DNA of 26,024 nucleotides from Pseudomonadota bacterium (GTDB taxonomy: Bacteria; Pseudomonadota; Gammaproteobacteria; Burkholderiales; Burkholderiaceae_D): positions 1 through 26,024 of the forward strand of contig JAEWEK010000130.1 of assembly GCA_023389425.1 (NCBI GenBank). Direction: 5' to 3'. Below, piece after piece: positions 13,869-21,756 of the stretch. Numbering within the stretch: position 1 is the stretch's first letter; every line of letters begins with the position of its first letter. Under the pieces are notes generated by a model. That model saw nothing but the letters and a program-made list of their open reading frames with translations, had not been told where the DNA came from and ran no database searches. Made by a program: the position numbers and the translations under genes.

Positions 13869-15170
13869 ATGGCCACGCAGACCACGCCGCCACGCCTGTC
13901 GGGCGTGGCGGTTTTTTCTCATGTGTTCCTGCCGTTCGCGCTGGGTCATTACCTGTCCTGCCTGCTGCGCAATGTGAACGCGGTGCTGGCGCCTTACCTG
14001 GTCGGCTCGATGGCGATGACGCCGGGGCAGCTCGGCCTGCTCACCAGCGCGCTGTTCTTCTCGTTCGCACTGGTGCAGCTGCCGGTCGGGATCGCGCTCG
14101 ACCGCTACGGCCCGCGCCGGGTGCAGCTGGCGATGATGCTGGTCGCGGCCCTCGGCAGCTTCCTGTTCGCACGCGGGCATACCTTTATCCAGCTGGTGCT
14201 GGCGCGCGCCGTGATGGGCCTGGGCCTGGGCGGGTGCTTCATGTCGGCGATGAAGGCGATCTGTACCTGGATCTCGCCTGCCAGGCTGCCGTCGGTGAAC
14301 GGCTACCTGATCGCGGCCGGCGGCCTCGGCGCCGCGACGGCCACCACGCCGGTGCGGCTGGCGCTCCAGTTCACCGACTGGCGCGGCCTGTTCGTGCTGC
14401 TGGCCGCGTTCACCGCCATTGCCGGCCTGCTGGTCGGCTTGCTGTCGCCCGAACGGCCAATGGAACGCCGGTCGCGCGTGCCCCTGGCGCAGTCGATGCG
14501 TGCCGTGGCCCGCCATCCGGCATTCCGCGAAACGGCGGCGCTGGTGCTGGTGCCCCACATGATCTTCTTCGGCATCCAGGGCTTGTGGATCGGCCGCTGG
14601 CTGTCGGACGCCGCGCACTTTTCCGACGCCGCCGTGGCCTACCTGCTCTACATGGGGATGGCGGCGGTGATCTTCGGCGCGATCGGCACCGGCATGATCA
14701 CCGAGTGGGCCGGACGGCGCGGCTGGAAACCGCTCGATGTGGCGGCAGCCGGGATCACTCTGTTCGTCGTGGTGCAGGCCGCGATGGTGCTGAACTACGC
14801 GCCCGGCTTCCAGCTGCTCTCGGTGCTGTTCACGCTGGTCGGTTCCGTCACCGGCATCGAATACACCATCGTCGCGCAGCAGATGCCGGGCGAGCTGACC
14901 GGGCGCGCATCCACCTGCCTCAACCTGCTGATCTTCATCGGCGCCTTCCTGGTGCAGGCAGGTTTCGGCCAGTTGATCGGCATGTGGCAGCCGGACCGCT
15001 CCGGCCACCTGCCGGCGAATGCCTGGCGCATCGCCTTCGGCGTGCTGGTGCTGCTGCAGCTGCCGGGCCTGGCCGCCTACTTCCTGCGTCGCCGTCCGGT
15101 ACAATGCGAGACTGTTTCGCTCGCTACGAAGGAAGAATATGAGATTGGTTCGCTACGGTCGTCCCGGTAA
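13869..15170 (+). CDS. MFS transporter
   Basis: This encodes 433 residues with about twelve hydrophobic segments, and the MFS loop 2-3 motif is recognisable (GIALDRYGPRRVQ). It is an inner-membrane transporter of unknown substrate. The gene order with a KamA-like enzyme and a hydrolase suggests an amino acid or a derivative. The start is uncertain. The ATG at 13869 has no ribosome binding site and lies 6 bp after the previous stop. The first 15 codons form a perfect terminator hairpin followed by six T (13887-13917). A GTG at 13923, after the hairpin, would still keep most of the first membrane helix. The 3' end overlaps the next gene by 32 bp. Confidence 0.85.
   Translation: MATQTTPPRLSGVAVFSHVFLPFALGHYLSCLLRNVNAVLAPYLVGSMAMTPGQLGLLTSALFFSFALVQLPVGIALDRYGPRRVQLAMMLVAALGSFLFARGHTFIQLVLARAVMGLGLGGCFMSAMKAICTWISPARLPSVNGYLIAAGGLGAATATTPVRLALQFTDWRGLFVLLAAFTAIAGLLVGLLSPERPMERRSRVPLAQSMRAVARHPAFRETAALVLVPHMIFFGIQGLWIGRWLSDAAHFSDAAVAYLLYMGMAAVIFGAIGTGMITEWAGRRGWKPLDVAAAGITLFVVVQAAMVLNYAPGFQLLSVLFTLVGSVTGIEYTIVAQQMPGELTGRASTCLNLLIFIGAFLVQAGFGQLIGMWQPDRSGHLPANAWRIAFGVLVLLQLPGLAAYFLRRRPVQCETVSLATKEEYEIGSLRSSR
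13887..13917 (+). terminator. Intrinsic terminator inside the 5' end of the MFS coding sequence
   Basis: CCGCCACGCC (13887-13896) pairs with GGCGTGGCGG (13902-13911): ten base pairs, loop TGTCG, followed directly by TTTTTT (13912-13917). It lies 25 bp after the stop of the KamA-like gene. It would end that transcript, or attenuate transcription into the MFS gene. Confidence 0.8.
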
Positions 15171-15990
15171 GGAAAAGCCCGGCCTGTTCGACGAAGAGGG
15201 CCGCCTGCGCGACCTGTCCGGCGTCATTACCGACATCGACGCATCGGTCCTGAACGAACGCGCGCTGAAGAAGCTCGCGAAAGTCGACTACAAGACGCTG
15301 CCGCTGGTGCGCGGCAATCCGCGCTTCGGCGTGCCGGTGGCGGGCAGCCGCAAATTCATCGGCATCGGCATGAACTACGCCGACCACGCCGCCGAAACCG
15401 GCGCGCCCGTGCCGAAGGAACCGATCTTCTTCATGAAGGCGATCACCTGCCTGTCCGGCCCGGACGATCCGATCGTTCTTCCGCAGGGCGCCAGGAAGGC
15501 CGACTGGGAAGTGGAGCTGGGCGTCGTCATCGGCACCAAGGCGCAATACGTGGAAGAGAAGGACGCGCTGAAGCACGTGGCCGGCTACTGCGTGGTCAAC
15601 GACGTGTCCGAGCGCGCCTTCCAGTTCGAGCGCGGCTCGCAGTGGGACAAGGGCAAGGGCTGCGACACCTTCGGCCCGGTCGGCCCCTTCCTCGTCACCA
15701 AGGACGAGATCATCGACGTGCAGGATCTCGACCTCTACCTGGAACTGAACGGCAAGCGCATGCAGACCGGGAACACCAGCAATATGGTGTTCACGATCGC
15801 GCAGATCGTCAGCTACCTGTCGCGCTTCATGACGCTGGAACCGGGCGACATCATCTGCACCGGCACGCCGCCGGGCGTGGGCATGGGCCGCAGCCCGCAG
15901 CGCTTCCTGAAGAAGGGCGACAAGCTGCGGCTGGGGATTGCGGGCTTGGGCGAGCAGCAGCAGGAAGTGGTGGCGCTGCCGAAGGCTTGA
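15139..15990 (+). CDS. Fumarylacetoacetate hydrolase family protein
   Basis: This encodes 283 residues from the ATG at 15139 (GAAGGA just upstream). It matches the FAH family, whose members hydrolyse, hydrate or decarboxylate acyl-pyruvate-type compounds using Mg or Mn. Metal ligands are visible as E124 and E126 in DWEVELGVVIG and D155 in VNDVSERAFQ. Other signatures are FIGIGMNYADHAAE (73-86), DTFGPVGPFLV (176-186) and ICTGTPPGVGMG. It resembles the ureidoglycolate lyase/2-keto-4-pentenoate hydratase-like branch, but the substrate cannot be told. The start lies inside the end of the MFS gene, so the two are probably cotranscribed. A TACAAT hexamer at 15100-15105 could be an internal -10 box, although no good -35 is present. 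It is convergent with the aminotransferase gene across a REP pair. Confidence 0.9.
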   Translation: MRLVRYGRPGKEKPGLFDEEGRLRDLSGVITDIDASVLNERALKKLAKVDYKTLPLVRGNPRFGVPVAGSRKFIGIGMNYADHAAETGAPVPKEPIFFMKAITCLSGPDDPIVLPQGARKADWEVELGVVIGTKAQYVEEKDALKHVAGYCVVNDVSERAFQFERGSQWDKGKGCDTFGPVGPFLVTKDEIIDVQDLDLYLELNGKRMQTGNTSNMVFTIAQIVSYLSRFMTLEPGDIICTGTPPGVGMGRSPQRFLKKGDKLRLGIAGLGEQQQEVVALPKA

Positions 15991-16010
15991 ATAGGAAAAA
16001 AGCCAAAGCA

Positions 16011-16120
16011 CGTCGTCCCCGCGCAGGCGGGGACCCATAGACAGGAAGCGTTATCGAAAAGCCTGACGGGGCCGCAGGCCCTTACGCTCAGCATGGGTCC
16101 CCGCCTCCGCGGGGACGACG
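16011..16120. repeat. Inverted pair of REP-like palindromes (BIME-like)
   Basis: The left element (16011-16038) begins CGTCGTCCCCGCG and ends GGGGACCCAT. The right element (16093-16120) is its near-exact inverse, ATGGGTCCCCGCC through GGGGACGACG, preceded by CTCAGC. They are separated by 54 bp and fill the gap between convergent genes. Confidence 0.85.
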
Positions 16121-16124
16121 TTGT

Positions 16125-17453
16125 TTACGGGTGACGCAGCGCGGCGTCGATCGACTCCGACAGCCTCCCCACAATCTCCGCCAGGTCCCCCGTCGTCGCA
16201 ATGAACGGCGGCGCCAGCAGCACGTGATCGCCGCGCTGCCCATCGATGGTGCCGCCCATCGGATACACCATCAGCCCGCGCGCCATCGCCTCGGCCTTCA
16301 CCTTCGCGTGCAGCTTCTTCGACGCCGGAAACGGCGACTTGGCCGGCCTGTCGTGCACCAGCTCCAGCGCCATCAGCAGCCCGCGGCCGCGGATATCGCC
16401 CACGTGGTGATGCTTGCCGAACGCCTCGCCCAGCATGCGCCGCAAGCTGTGACCGCGCTTGCCGACCTGCGCGAGCAGCTGGTCGCGTTCGATCACCTGC
16501 TGCACCGCCAGCGCCGCCGCGCACGCAACCGGATGGCCGATGTAGGTGTGCCCGTGCAGGAAGGCGCCGCTTCCCCGGCGCATCCGCTCGACGATCGCGC
16601 CCCGCGCCAGCACCGCGCCGACCGGCTGGTAGCCGGCGCCCAGTCCCTTGGCGATGGCGATGATGTCGGGCGCCACTTCTTCCTGCTCGATCGCGAACAT
16701 GGTGCCGGTGCGTCCCATGCCGCACATGACTTCGTCCGCGATGAACAGGACGCCGTACTTGTCGCACAGCGCACGCACGCCGCGGAAGTAGCCGGGCGTG
16801 GGCGGGATCGCGCCGCCGGTCGCGCCCACCACCGGTTCGGCCACGAATCCGATCACCTTCTCCGGCCCTGCGCGCACGATCGCCGCTTCCAGCTCGTCCA
16901 GCAGCTCCTGCGTGTATTCCTCGACCGTCTGGCCGTCGCCGCGCCCGCGGTATTCGTAGCAGGGCGCCACCCTCGGCACGTCCATCAGCAACGGCTCGAA
17001 TGCCTTCCTGCGCCACTCGTTGCCGCCGACCGCCAGCGCACCGAGCGTGTTCCCGTGATAGCTCTGGCGGCGCGCGATGAATACGGAGCGCTGCTCCTCG
17101 CCGCCCTCGTGGAAGTACTGGCGCGCGAGCTTGAGCGCGGTCTCCATCGCCTCCGAGCCGCCCGACACGAAATACACTTCGCTGATCCCCTGCGGCGCCT
17201 GCGCCACCAGCTTGTCCGCCAGCTGCTCGGCCACCTCGGTGGTGAAGAAGGAGGTGTGGGCGTAGGCGCAGCGGTCGATCTGGCGGTGCATGGCCGCGAG
17301 CACGTCCGGATGCCCGTGCCCCAGCGACGACACCGCCGCGCCGCCGCTGGCGTCGATATAGGCCTTGCCCGCGGTGTCGCGGATGAAGATTCCCCTGGCG
17401 CTGTCCGCCAGCGGCGGCACGTGGTGCAGGCTGCGGTGAATGACGTGGCTCAT
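16125..17453 (-). CDS. Class III pyridoxal-phosphate aminotransferase
   Basis: This encodes 442 residues from the ATG at 17453, with GGGAG 7 nt upstream. An upstream extension of the frame is not supported because it would cross the divergent gene. The fold-type I class III features are clear: SGGSEAMETALKLAR (98-112), the aromatic SYHGNTLGAL (131-140), the cofactor-contacting Asp in LFIADEVMCGMGRTG (D240) and the Schiff-base Lys in DIIAIAKGLGAGYQP (K269). Class III enzymes transfer omega or alpha amino groups, for example from beta-alanine, GABA or polyamines. The exact substrate is not readable. It converges on the FAH-family gene and lies near a KamA-like aminomutase, hinting at beta-amino-acid metabolism, which is inference. 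Confidence 0.9.
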   Translation of the reverse strand: MSHVIHRSLHHVPPLADSARGIFIRDTAGKAYIDASGGAAVSSLGHGHPDVLAAMHRQIDRCAYAHTSFFTTEVAEQLADKLVAQAPQGISEVYFVSGGSEAMETALKLARQYFHEGGEEQRSVFIARRQSYHGNTLGALAVGGNEWRRKAFEPLLMDVPRVAPCYEYRGRGDGQTVEEYTQELLDELEAAIVRAGPEKVIGFVAEPVVGATGGAIPPTPGYFRGVRALCDKYGVLFIADEVMCGMGRTGTMFAIEQEEVAPDIIAIAKGLGAGYQPVGAVLARGAIVERMRRGSGAFLHGHTYIGHPVACAAALAVQQVIERDQLLAQVGKRGHSLRRMLGEAFGKHHHVGDIRGRGLLMALELVHDRPAKSPFPASKKLHAKVKAEAMARGLMVYPMGGTIDGQRGDHVLLAPPFIATTGDLAEIVGRLSESIDAALRHP

Positions 17454-17580
17454 GGTTTCGCTCCCTTGCGTGGAATCGACAGTCGACGATAGCGCAAGCG
17501 CCACGGATTCTTTTGATTTTTGCTGGAAGCTGTGCGAATATTTTTCCGCCCAGACACTCGCGCTACAGGCGCCCCGAGAC

Positions 17581-18141
17581 ATGACCGACCGGCTTGGCCC
17601 GATCCCGCTGGACCAGATGAGCGACGCCCAGCGCGCCGCGGCGCAGGCCATCATCGACGGCCCCCGCGGCGCGGTCTACGGGCCTTTCATCCCGCTGCTG
17701 CGCAGCCCCGAGCTGATGGATCATGCACAGCGGATGGGCGAATACCTGCGCTACCGCAGCGCGATCGGCGTGCGCCTTTCGGAACTGGCGATCCTGGTGA
17801 CGGCGCGCGCCTGGAACCAGCAGGTCGAGTGGGCCATCCATGCGCCGATCGCCGCGCAAGTGGGCATTCCGCCCGGCGTCATCAACGCCATCGCGCGGCG
17901 CGAGCAGCCCGAGGGGATGCTGGTGGACGAAGCGGCGGTACATGCGTTCTGCATCGAGCTTCACCGCGACAAGCAGGTCTCGGACGCCACCTACGCGCAA
18001 GCGCTGGCGCTGTTCGGGGAGCAGGGCGTGGTGGACCTGATGGGGCTGAACGGGTACTACACCTTGCTGGCGATGGTGATGAATACGGCGCGGACGGAAG
18101 TGCCGTCGTCAACTGCTGCGCCGCTGCCCGATTTGACCTAA
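17581..18141 (+). CDS. Carboxymuconolactone decarboxylase (CMD) family protein
   Basis: This encodes 186 residues from the ATG at 17581. The central part has the CMD-family motif SELAILVTARAWNQQVEW followed by AIHAPIAAQVGIP, which corresponds to the E-W-x-x-H segment of gamma-carboxymuconolactone decarboxylases. The Cys pair of AhpD-type peroxidases is absent, so a redox role is unlikely. The best reading is a small helical CMD-like enzyme or a related protein of unknown substrate. The ribosome binding site is weak. It is divergent from the aminotransferase gene, with a promoter region of 127 bp between them, and is followed by a REP pair. Confidence 0.82.
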   Translation: MTDRLGPIPLDQMSDAQRAAAQAIIDGPRGAVYGPFIPLLRSPELMDHAQRMGEYLRYRSAIGVRLSELAILVTARAWNQQVEWAIHAPIAAQVGIPPGVINAIARREQPEGMLVDEAAVHAFCIELHRDKQVSDATYAQALALFGEQGVVDLMGLNGYYTLLAMVMNTARTEVPSSTAAPLPDLT

Positions 18142-18152
18142 ACCTTAAACCA

Positions 18153-18256
18153 CCCCGTCCCGGCGAAGGCTGGGACCCATGCTGACTGCGCGGGCCAGCG
18201 GCGGGAGGTTCGACGACGAAGCTGGTCCATGGGTCCCCGCCTGCGCGGGGACGACG
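18153..18256. repeat. Inverted pair of REP-like palindromes (BIME-like), second locus
   Basis: The left element (18153-18185) is a diverged copy, GTCCCGGC, GAAG, GCTGGGAC, followed by CCATGCTGA. The right element (18228-18256) runs CATGGGTCCCCGCC through GGGGACGACG and closely matches the right element at 16093. They fill the gap between the convergent CMD-like and esterase genes. Confidence 0.8.
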
Positions 18257-18275
18257 TGCGGGCGTAGCGGTGGAA

Positions 18276-18941
18276 TCAGGCGAGGACTTTGCGCAGCCAG
18301 GCGTTGATGTCGCGGACTTCTTCGATGCACAGCGAGTGCTGCATCATGTACTCGTGCCACTCGACGTCGTAGCCGAGCGAGCGCAGCAGGTCGCGCGATT
18401 GCTCCGCGCGGTTGATGGTGACCACCGGATCCTGGCGCCCGTGCGCCATGAAGATCGGCACCTGCCGGCTTTCGGGCGTGCGCTCGGCCGCGGTCTTGTC
18501 GGCCAGCGGCAGGTAACCCGACAGGCACAGCATGCCGGCCAGCTTTTCCGGATGGCGCAGGCCGGTCTGCAGCGTCATCGCGCAGCCTTGCGAGAAGCCG
18601 GCGAGGATGATCTTCGACGCCGGGATCCCGCGCTCTTTCTCGCGTACGATCAGCGCTTCGATCTGCTCCTGCGACGCGCGCAGGCCGGCTTCGTCCTCGC
18701 GCCGGGTCAGGTCGGTGACGACGATGTCGTACCAGGCGCGCATCACGTAGCCGCCGTTGATCGTCACCGGCATCGTCTGCGCGTGCGGGAAAACGAAGCG
18801 GATCGCGGGCAGGCCGCTGTAGTCGAGTTCCTGCACCAGCGGCACGAAGTCGTTGCCGTCCGCGCCCAGGCCGTGCATCCAGATGATGGAGGCAGTCGGG
18901 TTGGGACCGGTCTCGATCTGGATATGTTCGAGCAGGGTCAT
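18276..18941 (-). CDS. Carboxylesterase/phospholipase-family alpha/beta hydrolase
   Basis: This encodes 221 residues. The alpha/beta-hydrolase triad is visible: the nucleophile S117 in the elbow GFSQGC, D171 in HGRQDPVV, and H202 in YMMQHSLCIEEV. WMHGLGADGNDF at 21-32 supplies the oxyanion-hole region. The family (YpfH/carboxylesterase-2-like) hydrolyses short acyl esters; the physiological substrate is unknown. There is no signal peptide, so it is cytoplasmic. The start lies 3 nt after the mogA stop, with AAGGA inside the end of mogA, so it is the last gene of a darP-mogA-esterase operon. It converges on the CMD-like gene. Confidence 0.9.
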   Translation of the reverse strand: MTLLEHIQIETGPNPTASIIWMHGLGADGNDFVPLVQELDYSGLPAIRFVFPHAQTMPVTINGGYVMRAWYDIVVTDLTRREDEAGLRASQEQIEALIVREKERGIPASKIILAGFSQGCAMTLQTGLRHPEKLAGMLCLSGYLPLADKTAAERTPESRQVPIFMAHGRQDPVVTINRAEQSRDLLRSLGYDVEWHEYMMQHSLCIEEVRDINAWLRKVLA

Positions 18942-18944
18942 GGC

Positions 18945-19562
18945 TTATTCCTTCGCGGCTTGCGGGCGCTGCGCGCTTTTCGGCCGCCATGCCACCGTCA
19001 CGGCCGGATTGGTTTCGATGTAGGGGCCGCCGATCAGGTCGATGCAGTAGGGGACCGCGGCGAAGATGCCGCCGGCGACCACGTTGCCGTCCGCGTCCTT
19101 CAAGCCTTCGAGCGTTTCCCTGATCGACTTCGGCTGGCCCGGCAGATTCATGATGAGGGCCGCGTGGCCGGCGCTCTCGCGGATCACGGCCACCTGGCGC
19201 GACAGGATCGCGGTCGGCACGAAGCGCAGGCTGATCTGGCGCATCTGCTCGCCGAAGCCCGGCATTTCCTTGGTGCCGACGGCAAGCGTCGCTTCCGGCG
19301 TGACGTCGCGCCGCGCGGGGCCGGTGCCGCCAGTGGTCAGCACCAGGTCGCAGCGCTGGCGGTCCACCAGCTCCACCAGGGTCGCTTCGATCTGCGCGCG
19401 CTCGTCGGCGATCAGGCGCGTCTCCACGCGATACGGTGAAGCGAGCGCGGACGCCAGCCAGTCCGACAGGGCCGGGATGCCCTTGTCTTCGTACACGCCG
19501 CCGCTGGCACGGTCCGAGACCGACACCAGGCCGACCACCAGCTCCTTATTCGTCGCCTGCAT
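18945..19562 (-). CDS. mogA: Molybdopterin adenylyltransferase
   Basis: This encodes 205 residues. The MoaB/Mog fold signature LVLTTGGTGPARRDVTPEAT lies at about 73-92, and IMNLPGQPKSIRETLEGL at about 136-153. The enzyme adenylates molybdopterin in the cytoplasm, preparing it for molybdate insertion in molybdenum-cofactor synthesis. The length and the C-terminal segment (GGIFAAVPYCIDLIGGPYIET) fit bacterial MogA rather than MoaB. Its start overlaps the end of darP by 17 nt and the esterase gene follows after 3 nt, so the three are translationally coupled. No other molybdenum-cofactor gene is in the window. Confidence 0.9.
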   Translation of the reverse strand: MQATNKELVVGLVSVSDRASGGVYEDKGIPALSDWLASALASPYRVETRLIADERAQIEATLVELVDRQRCDLVLTTGGTGPARRDVTPEATLAVGTKEMPGFGEQMRQISLRFVPTAILSRQVAVIRESAGHAALIMNLPGQPKSIRETLEGLKDADGNVVAGGIFAAVPYCIDLIGGPYIETNPAVTVAWRPKSAQRPQAAKE

Positions 19563-20139
19563 CCTCGTCCACCTCGTCTTCGCCGGCCGCGGCGGGCGCC
19601 GCCTTGCCCAGGTCCTTCAGGATCTGGAAGATTTCGCGGTAGGCCTTGGGCGGCTTGTTGTCGGCCTGCTCCTTGCGCGCGTTGCGGATCAGGGTGCGCA
19701 GGTGCTGGCCGTCCAGCGCCGGATGCTCGCCCAGCAGCTCGGTCAGCGCCTTGTCGTCGGCCAGCAGCTTGTCGCGGCGGCGCTCCAGCGCGTGCAGCGC
19801 CGCCGTCTCGGCCTTGGACATGCCCTTCCAGCTGTCGATGGTGCGCTGGATGACCGCGACTTCCTCTTCGTCGAGGGTGCGCATCATCTTGCCCACGTAT
19901 TGCAGCTGGCGGCGGCGGCCCTCGTGGTTGCTGATGGTCTGGCACATCAGGATCGCGTCGCGCACGTGGTCCGGCATCGGCACCCGCTTGACGCGGTCGC
20001 GCGGCTCGGCGACCAGCTGCTCGCCGAGCTTCTGCAGGTCGTTACTCTGACGCTTCATCTCGGACTTCGAGGGGCGATCGTATTTTTCTTCGAACTCGTT
20101 GGACTGGAAGCCCACCGAGCCACGGTTAGCGTTTGGCAT
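19546..20139 (-). CDS. darP: Dual-action ribosomal maturation protein DarP (YjgA, DUF615)
   Basis: This encodes 197 residues, highly charged and helical. It matches the YjgA/DarP family: an N-terminal KYDRPSKSEMKRQSNDLQKL, the central ILMCQTISNHEGRRRQLQYV and VGKMMR, and the C-terminal HLRTLIRNARKEQADNKPPK followed by AYREIFQILKDL. In E. coli this protein associates with 50S precursors and supports 23S rRNA folding. The last 20 residues are Ala/Glu/Asp-rich and variable in the family. It is divergent from pmbA, an arrangement also known from E. coli, which supports the assignment. It is the first gene of a three-gene operon with mogA and an esterase. Confidence 0.93.
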   Translation of the reverse strand: MPNANRGSVGFQSNEFEEKYDRPSKSEMKRQSNDLQKLGEQLVAEPRDRVKRVPMPDHVRDAILMCQTISNHEGRRRQLQYVGKMMRTLDEEEVAVIQRTIDSWKGMSKAETAALHALERRRDKLLADDKALTELLGEHPALDGQHLRTLIRNARKEQADNKPPKAYREIFQILKDLGKAAPAAAGEDEVDEDAGDE

Positions 20140-20230
20140 GGCAATGATCCGATTGGCGCGAGGCCGCTCAGTGAAAACAATAAACGGCTGCTATGATAAC
20201 TGTTTTAAACGCCCGCCACGAAAACACGAC

Positions 20231-21583
20231 ATGAACGAGTCCGTCTTCACCTACACCCAGGATCAGCTCAAACAACTGGCCCAGGACATGCTTGGCTTCG
20301 CCCGCGACCAGGGTGCCAGCAGCGCAGCGGTGGAGGTGAGCGAGGGGTCCGGCCTGGCCGTTTCTGTGCGCAAAGGCAATGTGGAGACCATCGAGCAGAA
20401 CAAGGACAAGGGCATCGGCATCACCGTCTACTGCGGCCAGCGCCGCGGCCACGCCAGCACGTCCGATTTCGCGCCCGCCTCGCTGAAGGCGACCGTGGAA
20501 GCGGCCTACAACATCGCCCGCTTCACCGCCGAAGACGACTGCGCCGGCCTGCCCGAGGCCGAGCTGCTGGAAATGCACCCGCGCGACCTGCGCCTGTGCC
20601 ATCCCTGGACCATCTCCACCGAAGAAGCGGTGGCTCTGGCCAAGCGTTGCGAAGATGCCGCGTTTGCGGTGGATCCGCGCGTGACCAACAGCGAAGGCGC
20701 CAGCGTCTACGTCCAGCAAACCCATTTCGTGGCCGCCAACTCGCTTGGCTTCTGCGCCGGCTACCCGTTCTCGCGCCACACGCTGTCGGTGGCGCCGATC
20801 GCGGGCAAGGGCAACAAGATGCAACGCGACGACTGGTACAGCTCGGCGCGCGATCCCAACAAGCTGGCGGACGCCGGACAGGTCGGCCGCTACGCCGCCG
20901 AGCGCGCGCTGGCGCGCCTGAACGCACGCAAGCTCGACACCCGCACCTGCCCGGTGCTGTTCGAGGCGCCGCTGGCCGCCGGCCTGCTGGGCGCCTTCGT
21001 GCAAGCCACCTCGGGCGGCGCGCTGTACCGCAAGTCCACCTTCCTGCTCGACTCGCTGGGCCAGCAGGTCTTCCCGGACCATATCCAGGTCATCGAGGAT
21101 CCGCACCTGGTCGGCGCCATGGGCTCCTCGCCCTTCGACGAGGAAGGCGTGCGCACCGTGCGCCGCAAGGTCATCGATAACGGCGTGCTGCAGGGCTACT
21201 TCCTGTCGTCTTATTCGGCGCGCAAGCTGGGCATGCAGACCACCGGCAACGCGGGCGGCTCGCACAACCTCGAGATCAGCTCCACCACCACCCGGCGCGC
21301 CGATGACTTCGAGGGCATGCTGCGCAAGATGGGCACCGGCCTGCTGGTCACCGAGCTGATGGGGCAGGGCGTCAACTACGTCACCGGCGACTATTCGCGC
21401 GGCGCCTCCGGCTACTGGGTCGAGAACGGCGTGATCCAGTACCCGGTCGAGGAAATCACCATCGCCGGCAACATGAAGGACATGTTCCGCGACATCGTCG
21501 GCATCGGCAACGACGTGCTCACGCGCGGCAACAAATCCACCGGCTCGGTGCTCATCGAGAAGATGGTGGTCGCCGGCGGCTGA
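20231..21583 (+). CDS. pmbA: Metalloprotease PmbA/TldE subunit
   Basis: This encodes 450 residues from the ATG at 20231, the usual length. The frame is open further upstream, but that part overlaps the darP promoter and start. Family features include an N-terminal AAVEVSEGSGLAVSVRKGNV, the central GNKMQRDDWYSSARDPNKL region and the C-terminal MGQGVNYVTGDYSRGASGYW, with EITIAGNMKDMFRDI. PmbA (TldE) forms a heterodimer with TldD, which carries the HExxxH zinc motif; this subunit lacks it, as expected. The TldD/E complex processes peptides such as microcin B17 and CcdA in E. coli. TldD is not in the window. A TATGAT at 20192-20197 may be its -10 box. Confidence 0.95.
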   Translation: MNESVFTYTQDQLKQLAQDMLGFARDQGASSAAVEVSEGSGLAVSVRKGNVETIEQNKDKGIGITVYCGQRRGHASTSDFAPASLKATVEAAYNIARFTAEDDCAGLPEAELLEMHPRDLRLCHPWTISTEEAVALAKRCEDAAFAVDPRVTNSEGASVYVQQTHFVAANSLGFCAGYPFSRHTLSVAPIAGKGNKMQRDDWYSSARDPNKLADAGQVGRYAAERALARLNARKLDTRTCPVLFEAPLAAGLLGAFVQATSGGALYRKSTFLLDSLGQQVFPDHIQVIEDPHLVGAMGSSPFDEEGVRTVRRKVIDNGVLQGYFLSSYSARKLGMQTTGNAGGSHNLEISSTTTRRADDFEGMLRKMGTGLLVTELMGQGVNYVTGDYSRGASGYWVENGVIQYPVEEITIAGNMKDMFRDIVGIGNDVLTRGNKSTGSVLIEKMVVAGG

Positions 21584-21613
21584 TTTCTACCCAGCCTGCA
21601 TTTTTCACGACAT

Positions 21614-21641
21614 TTGACGACAATTTCGCCGTAGATATACG
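21614..21641 (+). promoter_or_regulatory. Candidate sigma-70 promoter for the RTX/DUF4214 gene
   Basis: TTGACG (21614-21619) and TATACG (21636-21641) are separated by 16 bp in an AT-rich stretch upstream of the gene starting at 21757. This leaves an untranslated leader of about 110 nt. No operator is evident. Confidence 0.4.
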
Positions 21642-21756
21642 GAAAAGCCGCAGCTCGCCCGTGCTATTGTGTAAATACGGCACTAGCGCTGGCCTTTCCA
21701 CGTCCAAGCCTTGCTGCTTCTGAACCCCAATCGTCTTCTGATTTTTTGGAGAATGC

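Noticed and set aside
12369..15104. A 911-codon open frame on the - strand
   Set aside because: It is antisense to the KamA-like and MFS genes; its product is low-complexity (His, Arg, Gln, Asp-rich), a common artefact of very GC-rich coding DNA.
15077..15105. A sigma-70 promoter with TACAAT at 15100 for the FAH-family gene
   Set aside because: The -10 is plausible, but the sequence 17 bp upstream bears no resemblance to a -35 box; noted only in the gene entry.
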